A stretch of DNA of 7,723 nucleotides from Chromatiales bacterium (GTDB taxonomy: Bacteria > Pseudomonadota > Gammaproteobacteria > UBA6429 > Thiohalophilaceae). The notes below the pieces were generated by a model. It ran no database searches and had not been told where the DNA came from. It saw only the letters and a program-made list of their open reading frames with translations. Position 1 is the stretch's first letter. Each line of letters opens with the position of its first letter. The stretch lies in the NCBI GenBank assembly GCA_027070385.1, contig JALXDW010000055.1, forward strand, positions 1 through 7,723. Reading direction: 5' to 3'. Both the position numbers and the translations under genes were made by a program. This document shows, in pieces, positions 1 through 7,600 of the stretch.

Positions 1-106
1 CGGAACTGGCCCGCATCCGGGTGCAGACCGCCCGCATGATGGAAATATACGCCCTCCTGCAGAGCGAACTGGAGAAGAACAGGCATCTCTCCCTCTCCTA
101 TCAGGT
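1..106 (+). other. GC-rich coding-like fragment, probably foreign or a chimeric junction
   Basis: Sixty of the first 100 bases are G or C, against 34 of the next 100. Frame 3 reads as a plausible amphipathic helical protein piece (ELARIRVQTARMMEIYALLQ, then SELEKNRHLSLSYQ), and 28 of its 34 codons from base 3 to 104 end in G or C. That is typical of a gene from a high-GC genome. The same stretch in frame 2, the frame of the downstream kinase, gives an unlikely Pro/Gly-rich peptide. The change of composition and of plausible frame falls at about 104-112. I do not recognise the protein family. It could be the edge of an inserted element, a recombination joint, or an artificial join in the assembly; the sequence alone does not decide. 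Confidence 0.55.
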
Positions 107-3100
107 GATAAGACAAAAATTTCTGATTTTAAAATTAAATACATTGTTAAAGATAACTGGACACAAACGGCAAGGGTGCTTAAAGAAGGTAACGCTGACC
201 TGATTCCAAATCTGGGTATTTCAGATAGCCGAAAACGTTATTTTGATTTTTCAAAACCAATAGAATTATTTCCAATCTCCATTATTACACGTATTGAATC
301 AACAGAAGTGCGTACGGCAGAAGATCTGTCCGGTAAATATGTAGGTGTTGTACGATTTAATGTGGGTCAGAAGATTGTTTCCAATATGAATAATGTGAGT
401 ACGATTATTTATAGACAGCCTGAAAATGCACTTATTGGCTTGCTGGCCGGGCATGTTGATGCCATTGTTTATCCCAAATCTGTTATGTATAAAGTGGCAC
501 GCGAAGCAGGTCTGGATAATCGAATTAAAATAATTTCCAATCTTAAAGAAATAAAACGGGCAATAGCAGTAAAAAAAGGTAATACCGAGTTATTATCAAG
601 ACTTAACCTGGCGATTGATAAATTAATTACATCCGATAAATACAATATGATCTATGAAAAATGGTATGGCAAACCTGCCCCTTTTTGGTCAGTGTTTAGG
701 ATACTGCTCTTTATGGGCGGGTTTGTCTTAGTTGTTGTTATTATATTTGCCTGGTGGCGTTATTTAGTATTAAAAGATCTTAATAATCATTTATTGCAAA
801 CAATTAATGCACGTCAGAAAGCTGAAGAAGCTTTGTCAGAGTCGAATGCATTACTCGAAAATGTACTTAACTCGACACCGGATCTGGTTTTTGTAAAAAA
901 TACTAATCTACAAACAATTTTATGCAATAAGGCTTATGCAGCTGCTGTTGGTAAAAATCCTGAACAAATGACAGGTCTGAACGATATTGAAAATGGTTGG
1001 GATACAGAACTTGTAAAAGGTAATCTCGAAAAAAATATTCGGGGATTTGAACAAGATGATCAGCAGGCATTATCGGGACAGGTTGTGCATAACCCTTACG
1101 ATCTGGCAAATGTTAATGGAAAGATACGCATATTTGATACACATAAATTGCCGTTGCGTGACTCAAAGGGAAAAATTATTGGTTTATTGGGAGTTGCGCG
1201 TGATGTCACTGAAAAAAAACAGGCTGAAGAAGCATTGCTGAAAAGTGAAGCTTTTGCTCGTACTCTGATAGAAACATTACCGGATCTGGTCTGGTTAAAA
1301 GATACAGAGGGCGTTTATATGGCTTGTAATCCGAAATTTGAGCGATTGTTTGGTACAACAGAATCTGAATTAATAGGAAAAACAGATTACGATTTTGTTG
1401 ACAGGGATCAGGCTGATTTTTTCCGTGAGAATGATAAACGTGCAATGCTGGCAGGTAACCCGCGTACAAATGAAGAAACACTGACATATATGGATGATGG
1501 ACATACCGAAATAGTTGAAACTATAAAAACACCAATGATGGATACAGATAAAAATATTATAGGTGTACTGGGAATTGCACGGGATATAACCGAGCGGAAG
1601 CATATCGAAAATTCATTACAAAGGAAAAATGTAGCATTATTGGCTTTGAGTTCAGTGAATGAAGTGGTTATTCGTATCGACAATGAACAGAAATTAATGG
1701 ATGAAGTATGCCGAATTATTACTGATGTTGCCGGTTATCGTCTGGCCTGGGTTGCTTTTTCTCAATATGACAAAGAAAAAACAGTCAAAGCAGTTGCTCA
1801 GTCAGGCTATGAAGAGGATTATTTGGATAAAATAAAAATAAGCTGGGGAGATAATAAAGAAGGGCAGGGGCCAACCGGTATTGCTATTCGAACCGGAAAA
1901 GTCAGCTTTATCAGAGATATTCATAATGACCCTCGTTATGAAATGTGGAGAGATAAAGCACTGGAAAACGGTTATTGTTCTTCGATTGCTTTGCCACTAA
2001 AAAATAAAAAGACAACTTTCGGTGCATTAAATATTTATGCAACTGAAGCAGATGCATTTGATAGTGAAGAGATTAATTTTCTTCAGGATTTAGCCGATGA
2101 TTTGGCTTATGGAATTACAAGTCTGCAATCAGATAATAGACGTAAAGAACTTGACAAACAGTTACAACAAGCACAAAAAATGGAATCAATCGGTCAGCTC
2201 ACCGGAGGTATTGCACATGCCTTTAATAATATTCTGGCTTCCATTCTAGGCTTTACACAGCTTTCACTGGATCGATTTGTTACAAAAGAACAGTCAAAGT
2301 TACATGAATATTTAACAGAAGTTATTCATGCAGGGGAACGTGCTCGAGATTTAATAAAGCAAATGCTGGCTTTTAGTCGGACGGGTATTAGTAAACCTGC
2401 CGTATTATCAGTTAAACCTGTGATAAAAGAAAGTATCAAAATGTTAAAAGCCATGATGCCAAGTAGTATTAGACTAACAACCAGCATAGCAGATAATATC
2501 CCTGATATTGAATTTGATCCCATACAGTTGCAACAGGTGATAATCAATTTATGTATTAATTCACGTGATGTCCTTGGTGAAAAAGGGCATATCAACATTA
2601 GTGTGCAACGCAAAATTATTACAAATGATGAGCACATAATTTGTGCGGCTTGTCATACAGAAATTTCTGCTGCTGATTATCTGGAAATATCTGTACATGA
2701 TAATGGTGGCGGGATAGATCCCGATATCCTTCCCAGGATTTTTGAACCCTTCTTCACCACTAAGAGTATTGGTAAAGGTTCTGGAATGGGATTGTCGATG
2801 GTGCATGGGATTATTCACGAATATTCGGGGCATATTATTGTTGATAGTGGAAATGAAAAAGGAACAACGATACGGTTACTACTGCCTTATCCGGCCAATG
2901 TAACAAATGACACAAGCGATGAGTTAGCTTCACCCACAGCTGTCAATGTACATGGCCATGCACATGTACTCATTGTTGATGATGAAGAAGCTATCTTGCG
3001 TTTTATGGGTGATCTTTTTGAAAACAAGGGCTACCAGACAACATTGGTAAACAGTGCATTGGAGGCTCTGTCATTGTTCAGTCATAATCCTGCTCACTAT

Positions 3101-3325
3101 GATTTAATGATCACCGATCAAACTATGCCAGAAATGAGTGGAGCTGAACTAGCTGAAAAATGTATAGCACTTAGGCCCGATTTCCCAATCATTTTGAGCA
3201 CGGGTTACAGTGAGAATATTGATAGAGAAAAGATATCAAAAACAGGAATTCGAGGCTATATTGAAAAGCCCATGAAACTCGATATCCTGTTCAGGATGAT
3301 AGAGTCATTGCTTACAAGGGACTGA
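107..3325 (+). CDS. Hybrid sensor histidine kinase (SBP-TM-PAS-PAS-GAF-HisKA-HATPase-REC), 5' partial
   Basis: Membrane sensor of a phosphorelay. Residues are counted from the GTG at 176, which lies inside a domain, has no good ribosome binding site and is not believed to be the real start. The frame is open back to base 2, but sensible family sequence begins only near 107, so the signal peptide and first lobe of the solute-binding domain are missing. In order: SBP_bac_3-type periplasmic domain to ~168 ([11 protein letters not shown], then a [10 protein letters not shown] segment); membrane helix ~172-195; PAS 1 ~222-350 and PAS 2 ~357-475, each ending in an ARDVTE/ARDITE signature; GAF ~495-650; HisKA with phospho-acceptor His681; HATPase_c with N box (INLCINSRD), [13 protein letters not shown] and GKGSGMGLS; receiver ~925-1045 with DD, phospho-acceptor Asp981 (MITDQTMP), STGYS and the EKP lysine. 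Oddities: the acidic residue normally after the histidine is Ala682, and a CAACH sequence (823-827) sits in the ATPase domain. The ligand is unknown; SBP_bac_3 domains commonly bind amino acids or similar small solutes. No output gene is adjacent, so it may phosphorylate a distant regulator. Confidence 0.9.
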   Translation, partial: DKTKISDFKIKYIVKDNWTQTARVLKEGNADLIPNLGISDSRKRYFDFSKPIELFPISIITRIESTEVRTAEDLSGKYVGVVRFNVGQKIVSNMNNVSTIIYRQPENALIGLLAGHVDAIVYPKSVMYKVAREAGLDNRIKIISNLKEIKRAIAVKKGNTELLSRLNLAIDKLITSDKYNMIYEKWYGKPAPFWSVFRILLFMGGFVLVVVIIFAWWRYLVLKDLNNHLLQTINARQKAEEALSESNALLENVLNSTPDLVFVKNTNLQTILCNKAYAAAVGKNPEQMTGLNDIENGWDTELVKGNLEKNIRGFEQDDQQALSGQVVHNPYDLANVNGKIRIFDTHKLPLRDSKGKIIGLLGVARDVTEKKQAEEALLKSEAFARTLIETLPDLVWLKDTEGVYMACNPKFERLFGTTESELIGKTDYDFVDRDQADFFRENDKRAMLAGNPRTNEETLTYMDDGHTEIVETIKTPMMDTDKNIIGVLGIARDITERKHIENSLQRKNVALLALSSVNEVVIRIDNEQKLMDEVCRIITDVAGYRLAWVAFSQYDKEKTVKAVAQSGYEEDYLDKIKISWGDNKEGQGPTGIAIRTGKVSFIRDIHNDPRYEMWRDKALENGYCSSIALPLKNKKTTFGALNIYATEADAFDSEEINFLQDLADDLAYGITSLQSDNRRKELDKQLQQAQKMESIGQLTGGIAHAFNNILASILGFTQLSLDRFVTKEQSKLHEYLTEVIHAGERARDLIKQMLAFSRTGISKPAVLSVKPVIKESIKMLKAMMPSSIRLTTSIADNIPDIEFDPIQLQQVIINLCINSRDVLGEKGHINISVQRKIITNDEHIICAACHTEISAADYLEISVHDNGGGIDPDILPRIFEPFFTTKSIGKGSGMGLSMVHGIIHEYSGHIIVDSGNEKGTTIRLLLPYPANVTNDTSDELASPTAVNVHGHAHVLIVDDEEAILRFMGDLFENKGYQTTLVNSALEALSLFSHNPAHYDLMITDQTMPEMSGAELAEKCIALRPDFPIILSTGYSENIDREKISKTGIRGYIEKPMKLDILFRMIESLLTRD

Positions 3326-3402
3326 TTAATTGAAAACATAGAGAGAAATACTATTCATATTACCTATACTTAAATAGTGATTCTATACCACATAACCAAT
3401 GC

Positions 3403-3406
3403 AGGA
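3403..3406 (+). promoter_or_regulatory. Ribosome binding site of the short upstream reading frame
   Basis: AGGA lies six bases before the ATG at 3413. It is a better initiation signal than anything in front of the ATG at 3494, where the upstream bases are nearly all A and T. This is the main reason for treating the short frame at 3413-3484 as possibly translated. Confidence 0.4.
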
Positions 3407-3412
3407 TTTAAT

Positions 3413-3484
3413 ATGATTACGATATGGCAACAATTATATTTTTTCAAGGTAATAACGGCAAACTCATCTGAAGATATTTTTTAA
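3413..3484 (+). CDS. Possible 23-residue leader peptide or upstream ORF
   Basis: ATG with a well placed AGGA opens a 23-codon frame (MITIWQQLYFFKVITANSSE, then DIF) ending in TAA at 3482-3484. The frame is the same as that of the large gene starting at 3494, with nine bases between stop and ATG. An AT-only inverted repeat (ATATTT, three T, AAATAT; 3474-3488) overlaps the stop. Two readings fit: a leader whose translation delivers ribosomes to the poorly signalled downstream start, or the old N-terminus of the downstream gene cut off by a stop codon. The peptide has no run of one amino acid as in classical attenuators and resembles no family I know. It may equally be a chance ORF. Confidence 0.3.
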   Translation: MITIWQQLYFFKVITANSSEDIF

Positions 3485-3493
3485 ATATTTAAT

Positions 3494-5092
3494 ATGGACT
3501 TTTTGTTTCTGACGACTCCCTCTCATCATACTGCAAAAAATGATGCAGTAGAGCTGAATGCAAAACGATTGAAAAAATGGCTGGATGATTTGCCCGTTAT
3601 GAATGTTGTGCAAACTGTAAAAGCATTGCATGAGGCGATTGAATCATTTAATGAACTCCAAATGATAGACGATGAACGTTTGAAGTTACTCGAAGTTTAT
3701 CATGTTGCGATGGATGACATTCTTTTTTCATATGATGCTATGAAAATGACGATGTTGCCAATATCCATTGAAGAAAGACGTCAGCTTCAGAGTGATATTA
3801 TGTGGTTGTATTTGTCATTAGCAAACGGCTACAAATCAATAGTAAAGTCCGGATTTGAACAGAAATTAAATCCACGAAAAAATAACAGCCTGGTTATCAG
3901 TATATATCGTTCTATGGAACTGATTATTAATGCAATGTTATATGCTTTTCGATCTCATGAGGTACCACCTGCATTGGTGTATCTCGAGATAAATCAGTTG
4001 TATCTGTATGCAGAGAACAATCATATTGAAGATTGCAAGATAAAAAACATTACCTTATCCCGGCAGTCAACCATTGCTGCTTTATACAAGCAGATTATTC
4101 TATTATTAATTTTAGATCCTTACCGTGTGAATTCCAATGAGCTCCAGGAAATATTTCTATTCATTGAAAATTTTTCAACTGACTGTGTTATTGAAGATTC
4201 AAGCCTTTGCAAAGATGAAGTTGGGAAATACCTGGTTGATCTCGCAGAAGATAGTCCTCCAGTCTTCTGTGCCTATGCAAAAAAAAGATCAGTCATGGAT
4301 TCCGGGCGTATTATTGACGTTTGGCCTGTTGTTCAGGCTTTTGGAAGTGAAATATCCAATGAAGATATGAATATGCACTCTGATATTGAAAATTTCAGTC
4401 AGCAGGCTTACAACCAAACACATAAGTTTATTGATATTCTGACACAACAGTTAATGGGAGAAAAAAATCGAAAAACTGAACGTAAGCCAGTCAATTACAA
4501 GTGTTGTGTTTTTAATGGATTGTCAGCTGTTAATTTTTATTTCATGAACAGAGATAAAATAAAACAGATCGTGGAATTTGAGGAAATGGCCAGCATGATG
4601 GCAAGTAACCTTGAATTTAAGGAACAAGCCGGATTTTCTATCGATATCTGGCAAACAGTCGATGAGTCAGACAATGGATGTTTATTGGAAATAAATAAAA
4701 AAATGATGACTCATGAGCTGGTGATAGGTGATATTGCTGGATTGATTGTTGATGATGGAAAAGGAAACAACTGTATTAAAGTAGCTTTGATTCGCTGGCT
4801 TAAAGGTGATGCTGATACTTTTAAAATGGGGGTAGAGTTCTTATATGGTAATGTTCCTCCGATTATGTGTCAGATTCCGGGTGATAATTTATCTTATGAT
4901 GGACTTTATTTTTCAGAAGATGATAATACACAAAAACCATCAAGCTTACTTGTTGAGCAAGATTTATTAGTGCAATCAGGGAAGTTTGATATCACTATAA
5001 AGAAAAAAAGTTTTTCGGTTGAATATTTGTCAACAATTTCTGAAACATCTTTGTACTCTCAATTCAGGTATAAAGCCACCCGAAAAGGATAA
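3494..5092 (+). CDS. PilZ-like domain protein with long helical N-terminal region
   Basis: A 532-residue protein, probably cytoplasmic: I see no signal peptide or membrane helix. Residues 1 to ~320 are mostly helical, beginning with a KKWLDDLPVMN segment, and match no enzyme I recognise. The C-terminal part resembles a PilZ domain, the common cyclic-di-GMP receptor: an RxxxR motif (RKTER, 326-330), a (D/N)xSxxG motif (DESDNG, 390-395), then strands ending in IRW and GVEFL. The two motifs are about 60 residues apart, wider than in a simple PilZ domain, so there may be an insertion or the first motif may be fortuitous. A tail of ~75 residues, probably strand-rich, follows. An in-frame stop 9 bases upstream excludes a longer N-terminus, so ATG 3494 is the first usable start although its ribosome binding site is poor. 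It is almost certainly co-transcribed with the next gene, which starts two bases after its stop. Cyclic-di-GMP binding is inference from motifs. Confidence 0.7.
   Translation: MDFLFLTTPSHHTAKNDAVELNAKRLKKWLDDLPVMNVVQTVKALHEAIESFNELQMIDDERLKLLEVYHVAMDDILFSYDAMKMTMLPISIEERRQLQSDIMWLYLSLANGYKSIVKSGFEQKLNPRKNNSLVISIYRSMELIINAMLYAFRSHEVPPALVYLEINQLYLYAENNHIEDCKIKNITLSRQSTIAALYKQIILLLILDPYRVNSNELQEIFLFIENFSTDCVIEDSSLCKDEVGKYLVDLAEDSPPVFCAYAKKRSVMDSGRIIDVWPVVQAFGSEISNEDMNMHSDIENFSQQAYNQTHKFIDILTQQLMGEKNRKTERKPVNYKCCVFNGLSAVNFYFMNRDKIKQIVEFEEMASMMASNLEFKEQAGFSIDIWQTVDESDNGCLLEINKKMMTHELVIGDIAGLIVDDGKGNNCIKVALIRWLKGDADTFKMGVEFLYGNVPPIMCQIPGDNLSYDGLYFSEDDNTQKPSSLLVEQDLLVQSGKFDITIKKKSFSVEYLSTISETSLYSQFRYKATRKG
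5083..5089 (+). promoter_or_regulatory. Ribosome binding site inside the end of the PilZ-like gene
   Basis: AAAAGGA overlaps the last codons of the upstream gene and sits five bases before the ATG at 5095. This supports that start and suggests translational coupling of the two genes. Confidence 0.65.
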
Positions 5093-5094
5093 AG

Positions 5095-6633
5095 ATGGAA
5101 AATATAATTACTGTTGAAATTGTGAATCCACCGGAAAATTCTCCCTATACAGAATATGGTATAAAGGAAATATTAACCAGGAAAGGTGTGACAGCAAGTC
5201 ATGGGCATCAATTTACGGGGCGTCCAGTAACCGAATTGATAAACAATGGTAAAGAACTGATAAAAATAAGAACAGAATATAATTTTGCCGAATACGAAGC
5301 CCGTTCCTTTATAGAACTTGCTGTTGAAAAAGAACGACAATTAGGAATATATCATCCACTTAAAACCTGGTTCTTAATAAAGGTTGGTAACAAGAATAAA
5401 ACAGCCGTTATTCAAATTGCGAATATTACACCACTATTGCAGGCTTTGCATCAAACCGATAATGTACTGAAAGTTCAGACTCCGCAATCTTTTGTTGGTT
5501 TATTGATATCCATTATGGATATTTACCTCCGAGTGGCACGGGAACATGAACTTGGTTTAGATTTGAGTTTGTCAAATTTTGTTATAGACAAGGAAAACCG
5601 TCTTTATTATGTCGATGATGACCTTTATCGTTGGGACAACTTTTCTTTTTTACCGCATTTTATCGCGAATTTAATACGTAGCCAGGATTGGTTGACAAAA
5701 AATACGGTAAGTACAATGGGAGAAAAAACCAGGGAATTGTTACTTAAATATTTTAATGATACACATTGGCTAACAGTGATTGCCGAAGAGTTACGCAGTT
5801 TATTTGTTTCGGAAGATAAAAAAGACTTGCAGGATGTATTTGTTAAAGCTCTCTATAAAAACAGCACATTTACTTACAAACCTGAGCATACAGCTAAAGT
5901 CATTGCTTTGCTGGCAGATCCTCATGCTAACATCGAAGCACTGGAAACCTGTTTAAATTATATCGAGAAACGTAATATTAGTGATGCCATTATTTTGGGG
6001 GATATTGTTGGTTATGGACCTCACCCGCAGGAATGCATCGATATATTACGTGGCAACAATCATTTTTCAGTTATCAGAGGTAACCATGATCATGCTGTGG
6101 TCACCGGGAAAAAAGTATCCGGTTCAAATTCAGTTGCGGGCTGGACACTCAACTGGACGCAAAACAATATTGCTGATGAATATCGTGAATGGCTGGATAG
6201 TTTGCCTTCATATTTAAAGCAGGATAACTGGTTGGCGGTACATGGTTCACCAAGAGATAAAACTTTTTTTAATGGTTATGTTTACCAGATGACTTATAAA
6301 GAAAATTTGGATGAATTACAACAAAGGAAGATCCCGCTATGTTTTCATGGACATACTCACATACAGAAAATTTATTACCGAACGAAAGCTGATGATTTTA
6401 TGACTGAAGAACAAACCGATGTTATCAAATCATCCCGGCATGCCTTGATTTGTCCGGGTTCAATCGGGCAGCCACGAAATGGTCAGCCCGGTGTGGAATT
6501 TGCAATTATAAATACAGAAACGCTCGAGCTCGAATTTCAGCGTTTGCCCTATAATATAGAGAAAACCATTGCAGCGATGGAAGCCCGTCATTTCCCTGCA
6601 GCACTCAGTGAGCGCCTGTTACAAGGTAAATAA
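5095..6633 (+). CDS. Kinase-like domain fused to a calcineurin-like metallophosphoesterase
   Basis: A 512-residue, apparently soluble protein with two halves. The C-terminal half (~268-505) is a metallophosphoesterase of the family usually annotated as metallophosphatase or Ser/Thr phosphatase-like, with every metal-binding block: ADPHAN (D275, H277), GDIVGYGP (D303), GNHD (330-332), HGSP (H383) and HGHTH (H418, H420, H422), then PGSIGQPR. It should hydrolyse a phosphomonoester or phosphodiester with two metal ions; the substrate is not evident. The N-terminal half (to ~215) resembles a protein-kinase/aminoglycoside-phosphotransferase fold: a candidate ATP lysine in LIKIR (K57), a following helix with Glu (AEYEARSF), a catalytic-loop-like GLDLSLSNF with D156 and N161 five apart, and VDDD (D174-176) thirteen after the Asn, as in loop-to-DFG spacing. 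There is no clear Gly-rich loop, so it may be inactive or divergent. The gene is coupled to the PilZ-like gene and ends before a bidirectional terminator. The phosphatase call is firm; the kinase-like call is moderate. Confidence 0.85.
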   Translation: MENIITVEIVNPPENSPYTEYGIKEILTRKGVTASHGHQFTGRPVTELINNGKELIKIRTEYNFAEYEARSFIELAVEKERQLGIYHPLKTWFLIKVGNKNKTAVIQIANITPLLQALHQTDNVLKVQTPQSFVGLLISIMDIYLRVAREHELGLDLSLSNFVIDKENRLYYVDDDLYRWDNFSFLPHFIANLIRSQDWLTKNTVSTMGEKTRELLLKYFNDTHWLTVIAEELRSLFVSEDKKDLQDVFVKALYKNSTFTYKPEHTAKVIALLADPHANIEALETCLNYIEKRNISDAIILGDIVGYGPHPQECIDILRGNNHFSVIRGNHDHAVVTGKKVSGSNSVAGWTLNWTQNNIADEYREWLDSLPSYLKQDNWLAVHGSPRDKTFFNGYVYQMTYKENLDELQQRKIPLCFHGHTHIQKIYYRTKADDFMTEEQTDVIKSSRHALICPGSIGQPRNGQPGVEFAIINTETLELEFQRLPYNIEKTIAAMEARHFPAALSERLLQGK

Positions 6634-6645
6634 ATTGACAGTTTA

Positions 6646-6685
6646 TAAAAAAATAAAGGGGCAATACTATTACCCCTGTTTTATC
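6646..6685. terminator. Bidirectional intrinsic terminator between convergent genes
   Basis: An imperfect inverted repeat at 6657-6677 (AGGGG ... CCCCT outer stem, AAT/ATT inner stem, three-base loop) is flanked by an A-rich run on the left and GTTTTAT on the right. Transcripts of either strand therefore end in a hairpin followed by U-rich sequence. On the plus strand the stem has one C-A mismatch, which becomes a G-U wobble on the minus strand, and the minus-strand U tract is longer, so termination should be stronger for the Roadblock operon. It fills most of the 55 bases between the two stop codons. Confidence 0.8.
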
Positions 6686-6688
6686 TAA

Positions 6689-7096
6689 CTAGGGACAAAG
6701 AGGTGCTAAATCATTAATTGCTGCTCTTAGACCAGCCCACCCCATTCCCAGATTAACTGCTTTCCCTGTGATGAGAACGGCCAGGGCATTAGGTTTGCCG
6801 GGTATAACCTGCATGAAGTGAAATGTTTTGGGGGTCGTCATCTGAATTTCCTGCATCGTATTCTTGACTTCTTCCCCTCTGGATTCTGATAGTCGTTTCT
6901 CAACTCCCGTGACACCTCGACCACGAAACATTTCAACTGCTGCAGCGGCTACAGCATCAAGGTAACTTTGAGTGAAATAGGGGACATTATGGTGTACCCC
7001 TAATAATAAACCTGTTGAAAGATCGACGACACCTGCGGCCATTGCATCATCTACATTATTAATAATTGTTTTACATACATCATTTATACTTGCCAT
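6689..7096 (-). CDS. Roadblock/LC7-like protein, divergent second copy
   Basis: A 135-residue cytoplasmic protein. The layout fits the Roadblock/longin-like fold: an N-terminal helix, a strand pair around GVVDLSTGLLLG (22-33), a long alanine-rich helix (LDAVAAAAVEMF, 46-57), and a final strand and helix (LAVLITGKAVNLGMGWAGLR, 105-124), where NLGMG matches the NLG block of Roadblock proteins. Family members usually dimerise and act as regulators or scaffolds of small Ras-like GTPases. The start is supported by AGGAG eight bases before the ATG. It is last in a minus-strand operon behind another Roadblock gene (44 bases) and a GTPase. It is only weakly similar to that neighbour, so the two may form a heterodimer or serve different partners. 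The fold is likely; the partner is inferred from position. Confidence 0.65.
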   Translation of the reverse strand: MASINDVCKTIINNVDDAMAAGVVDLSTGLLLGVHHNVPYFTQSYLDAVAAAAVEMFRGRGVTGVEKRLSESRGEEVKNTMQEIQMTTPKTFHFMQVIPGKPNALAVLITGKAVNLGMGWAGLRAAINDLAPLCP

Positions 7097-7140
7097 TATG
7101 CTATCTCCTCGTTGAGTATTCAGGGTTAAAAATTTTATGG

Positions 7141-7587
7141 TTAGACTATATTGATACTGAGCTCATCAATTTCCTCTGATGCTTTTTTTGCATGTGCCAA
7201 CGGCATACCCAGATTAGCACCTGCTTTTGTGAAAACCGTTAATAACAGATTATTTCCAGCATGCATTACAAATACATTACCCTCAGAACTTTCGAGGATG
7301 ACATTCTTTGTTTTACCGTTGTTTGTTTCAGTAATAAGGTTGTCGCTGAGTGCCAGTAATGCACTGCTCATTGCCGCAAAGCGATGTTGATCCAGACCAT
7401 CATTCAGATAAGATGCCCATGCAAGGCCATCACTGCTGCTTATCATGGCACTGGTTATTTCATTACAACTGGAAGTCAGGTTGCTTAGTATATCCCCCAG
7501 TTTTTTTTGTATGACTCGTGATATATCACCGCTGTGGGATGCACTTTCATCACTGACTTTATCAATTATTTCACTGATGCTTTCCAT
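7141..7587 (-). CDS. Roadblock/LC7 domain protein
   Basis: A 148-residue protein. After a polar N-terminal extension of ~25-30 residues comes a Roadblock/LC7 domain: the SSSDGLAWAS strand turn (50-59), the RFAAMSSALLALSDNL helix (69-84), NVILESSEGNVFVMHAG (95-111), LLLTVFTKAGANLGM (114-128) and a closing helix. Proteins of this type pair with MglA-like GTPases and can act as their activating protein or scaffold, as MglB does. The GTPase tail just upstream fits this. An ATG 33 bases further upstream lies inside the GTPase gene. I chose the ATG at 7587 because AAGGA stands six bases before it and it follows the GTPase stop by 13 bases. Confidence 0.85.
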   Translation of the reverse strand: MESISEIIDKVSDESASHSGDISRVIQKKLGDILSNLTSSCNEITSAMISSSDGLAWASYLNDGLDQHRFAAMSSALLALSDNLITETNNGKTKNVILESSEGNVFVMHAGNNLLLTVFTKAGANLGMPLAHAKKASEEIDELSINIV

Positions 7588-7593
7588 TGTTTT

Positions 7594-7598
7594 TCCTT
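7594..7598 (-). promoter_or_regulatory. Ribosome binding site deciding the Roadblock gene start
   Basis: AAGGA on the minus strand, in the 13-base gap between the GTPase stop and the ATG at 7587, with six bases of spacing. It favours the 148-residue product over a 159-residue one. Confidence 0.6.
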
Positions 7599-7600
7599 GA

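Noticed and set aside
176..178. GTG at 176 as the start of the sensor kinase
   Set aside because: It falls in the middle of a recognisable solute-binding domain segment ([17 protein letters not shown]), has no convincing ribosome binding site, and family-like sequence continues upstream to about 107.
1206..1683. Overlapping minus-strand frames inside the kinase gene
   Set aside because: They are opposite a continuous multidomain coding sequence with clear PAS motifs, and their translations have no family resemblance.
2642..2656. CAACH as a c-type haem attachment site
   Set aside because: It lies in the cytoplasmic ATPase domain, far after the membrane helix, whereas c-type haem is attached in the periplasm.
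2948..2969. Inverted repeat GTACATG ... CATGTAC with an eight-base spacer as a possible operator
   Set aside because: It lies inside the kinase gene, in the linker before the receiver domain, and results from repeated Val-His/His-Val codons (VHGHAHV). No promoter is nearby.
3330..3370. TTGAAA (3330-3335) and TATACT (3365-3370) as a sigma-70 promoter
   Set aside because: The spacing is 29 bases. Each box alone is attractive, but neither has a good partner at 16-18 bases, so no promoter is claimed in the gap.
7151..7390. Plus-strand reading frame of 79 codons opposite the Roadblock gene
   Set aside because: It lies opposite the conserved Roadblock core and has no recognisable motifs; it is a mirror frame.
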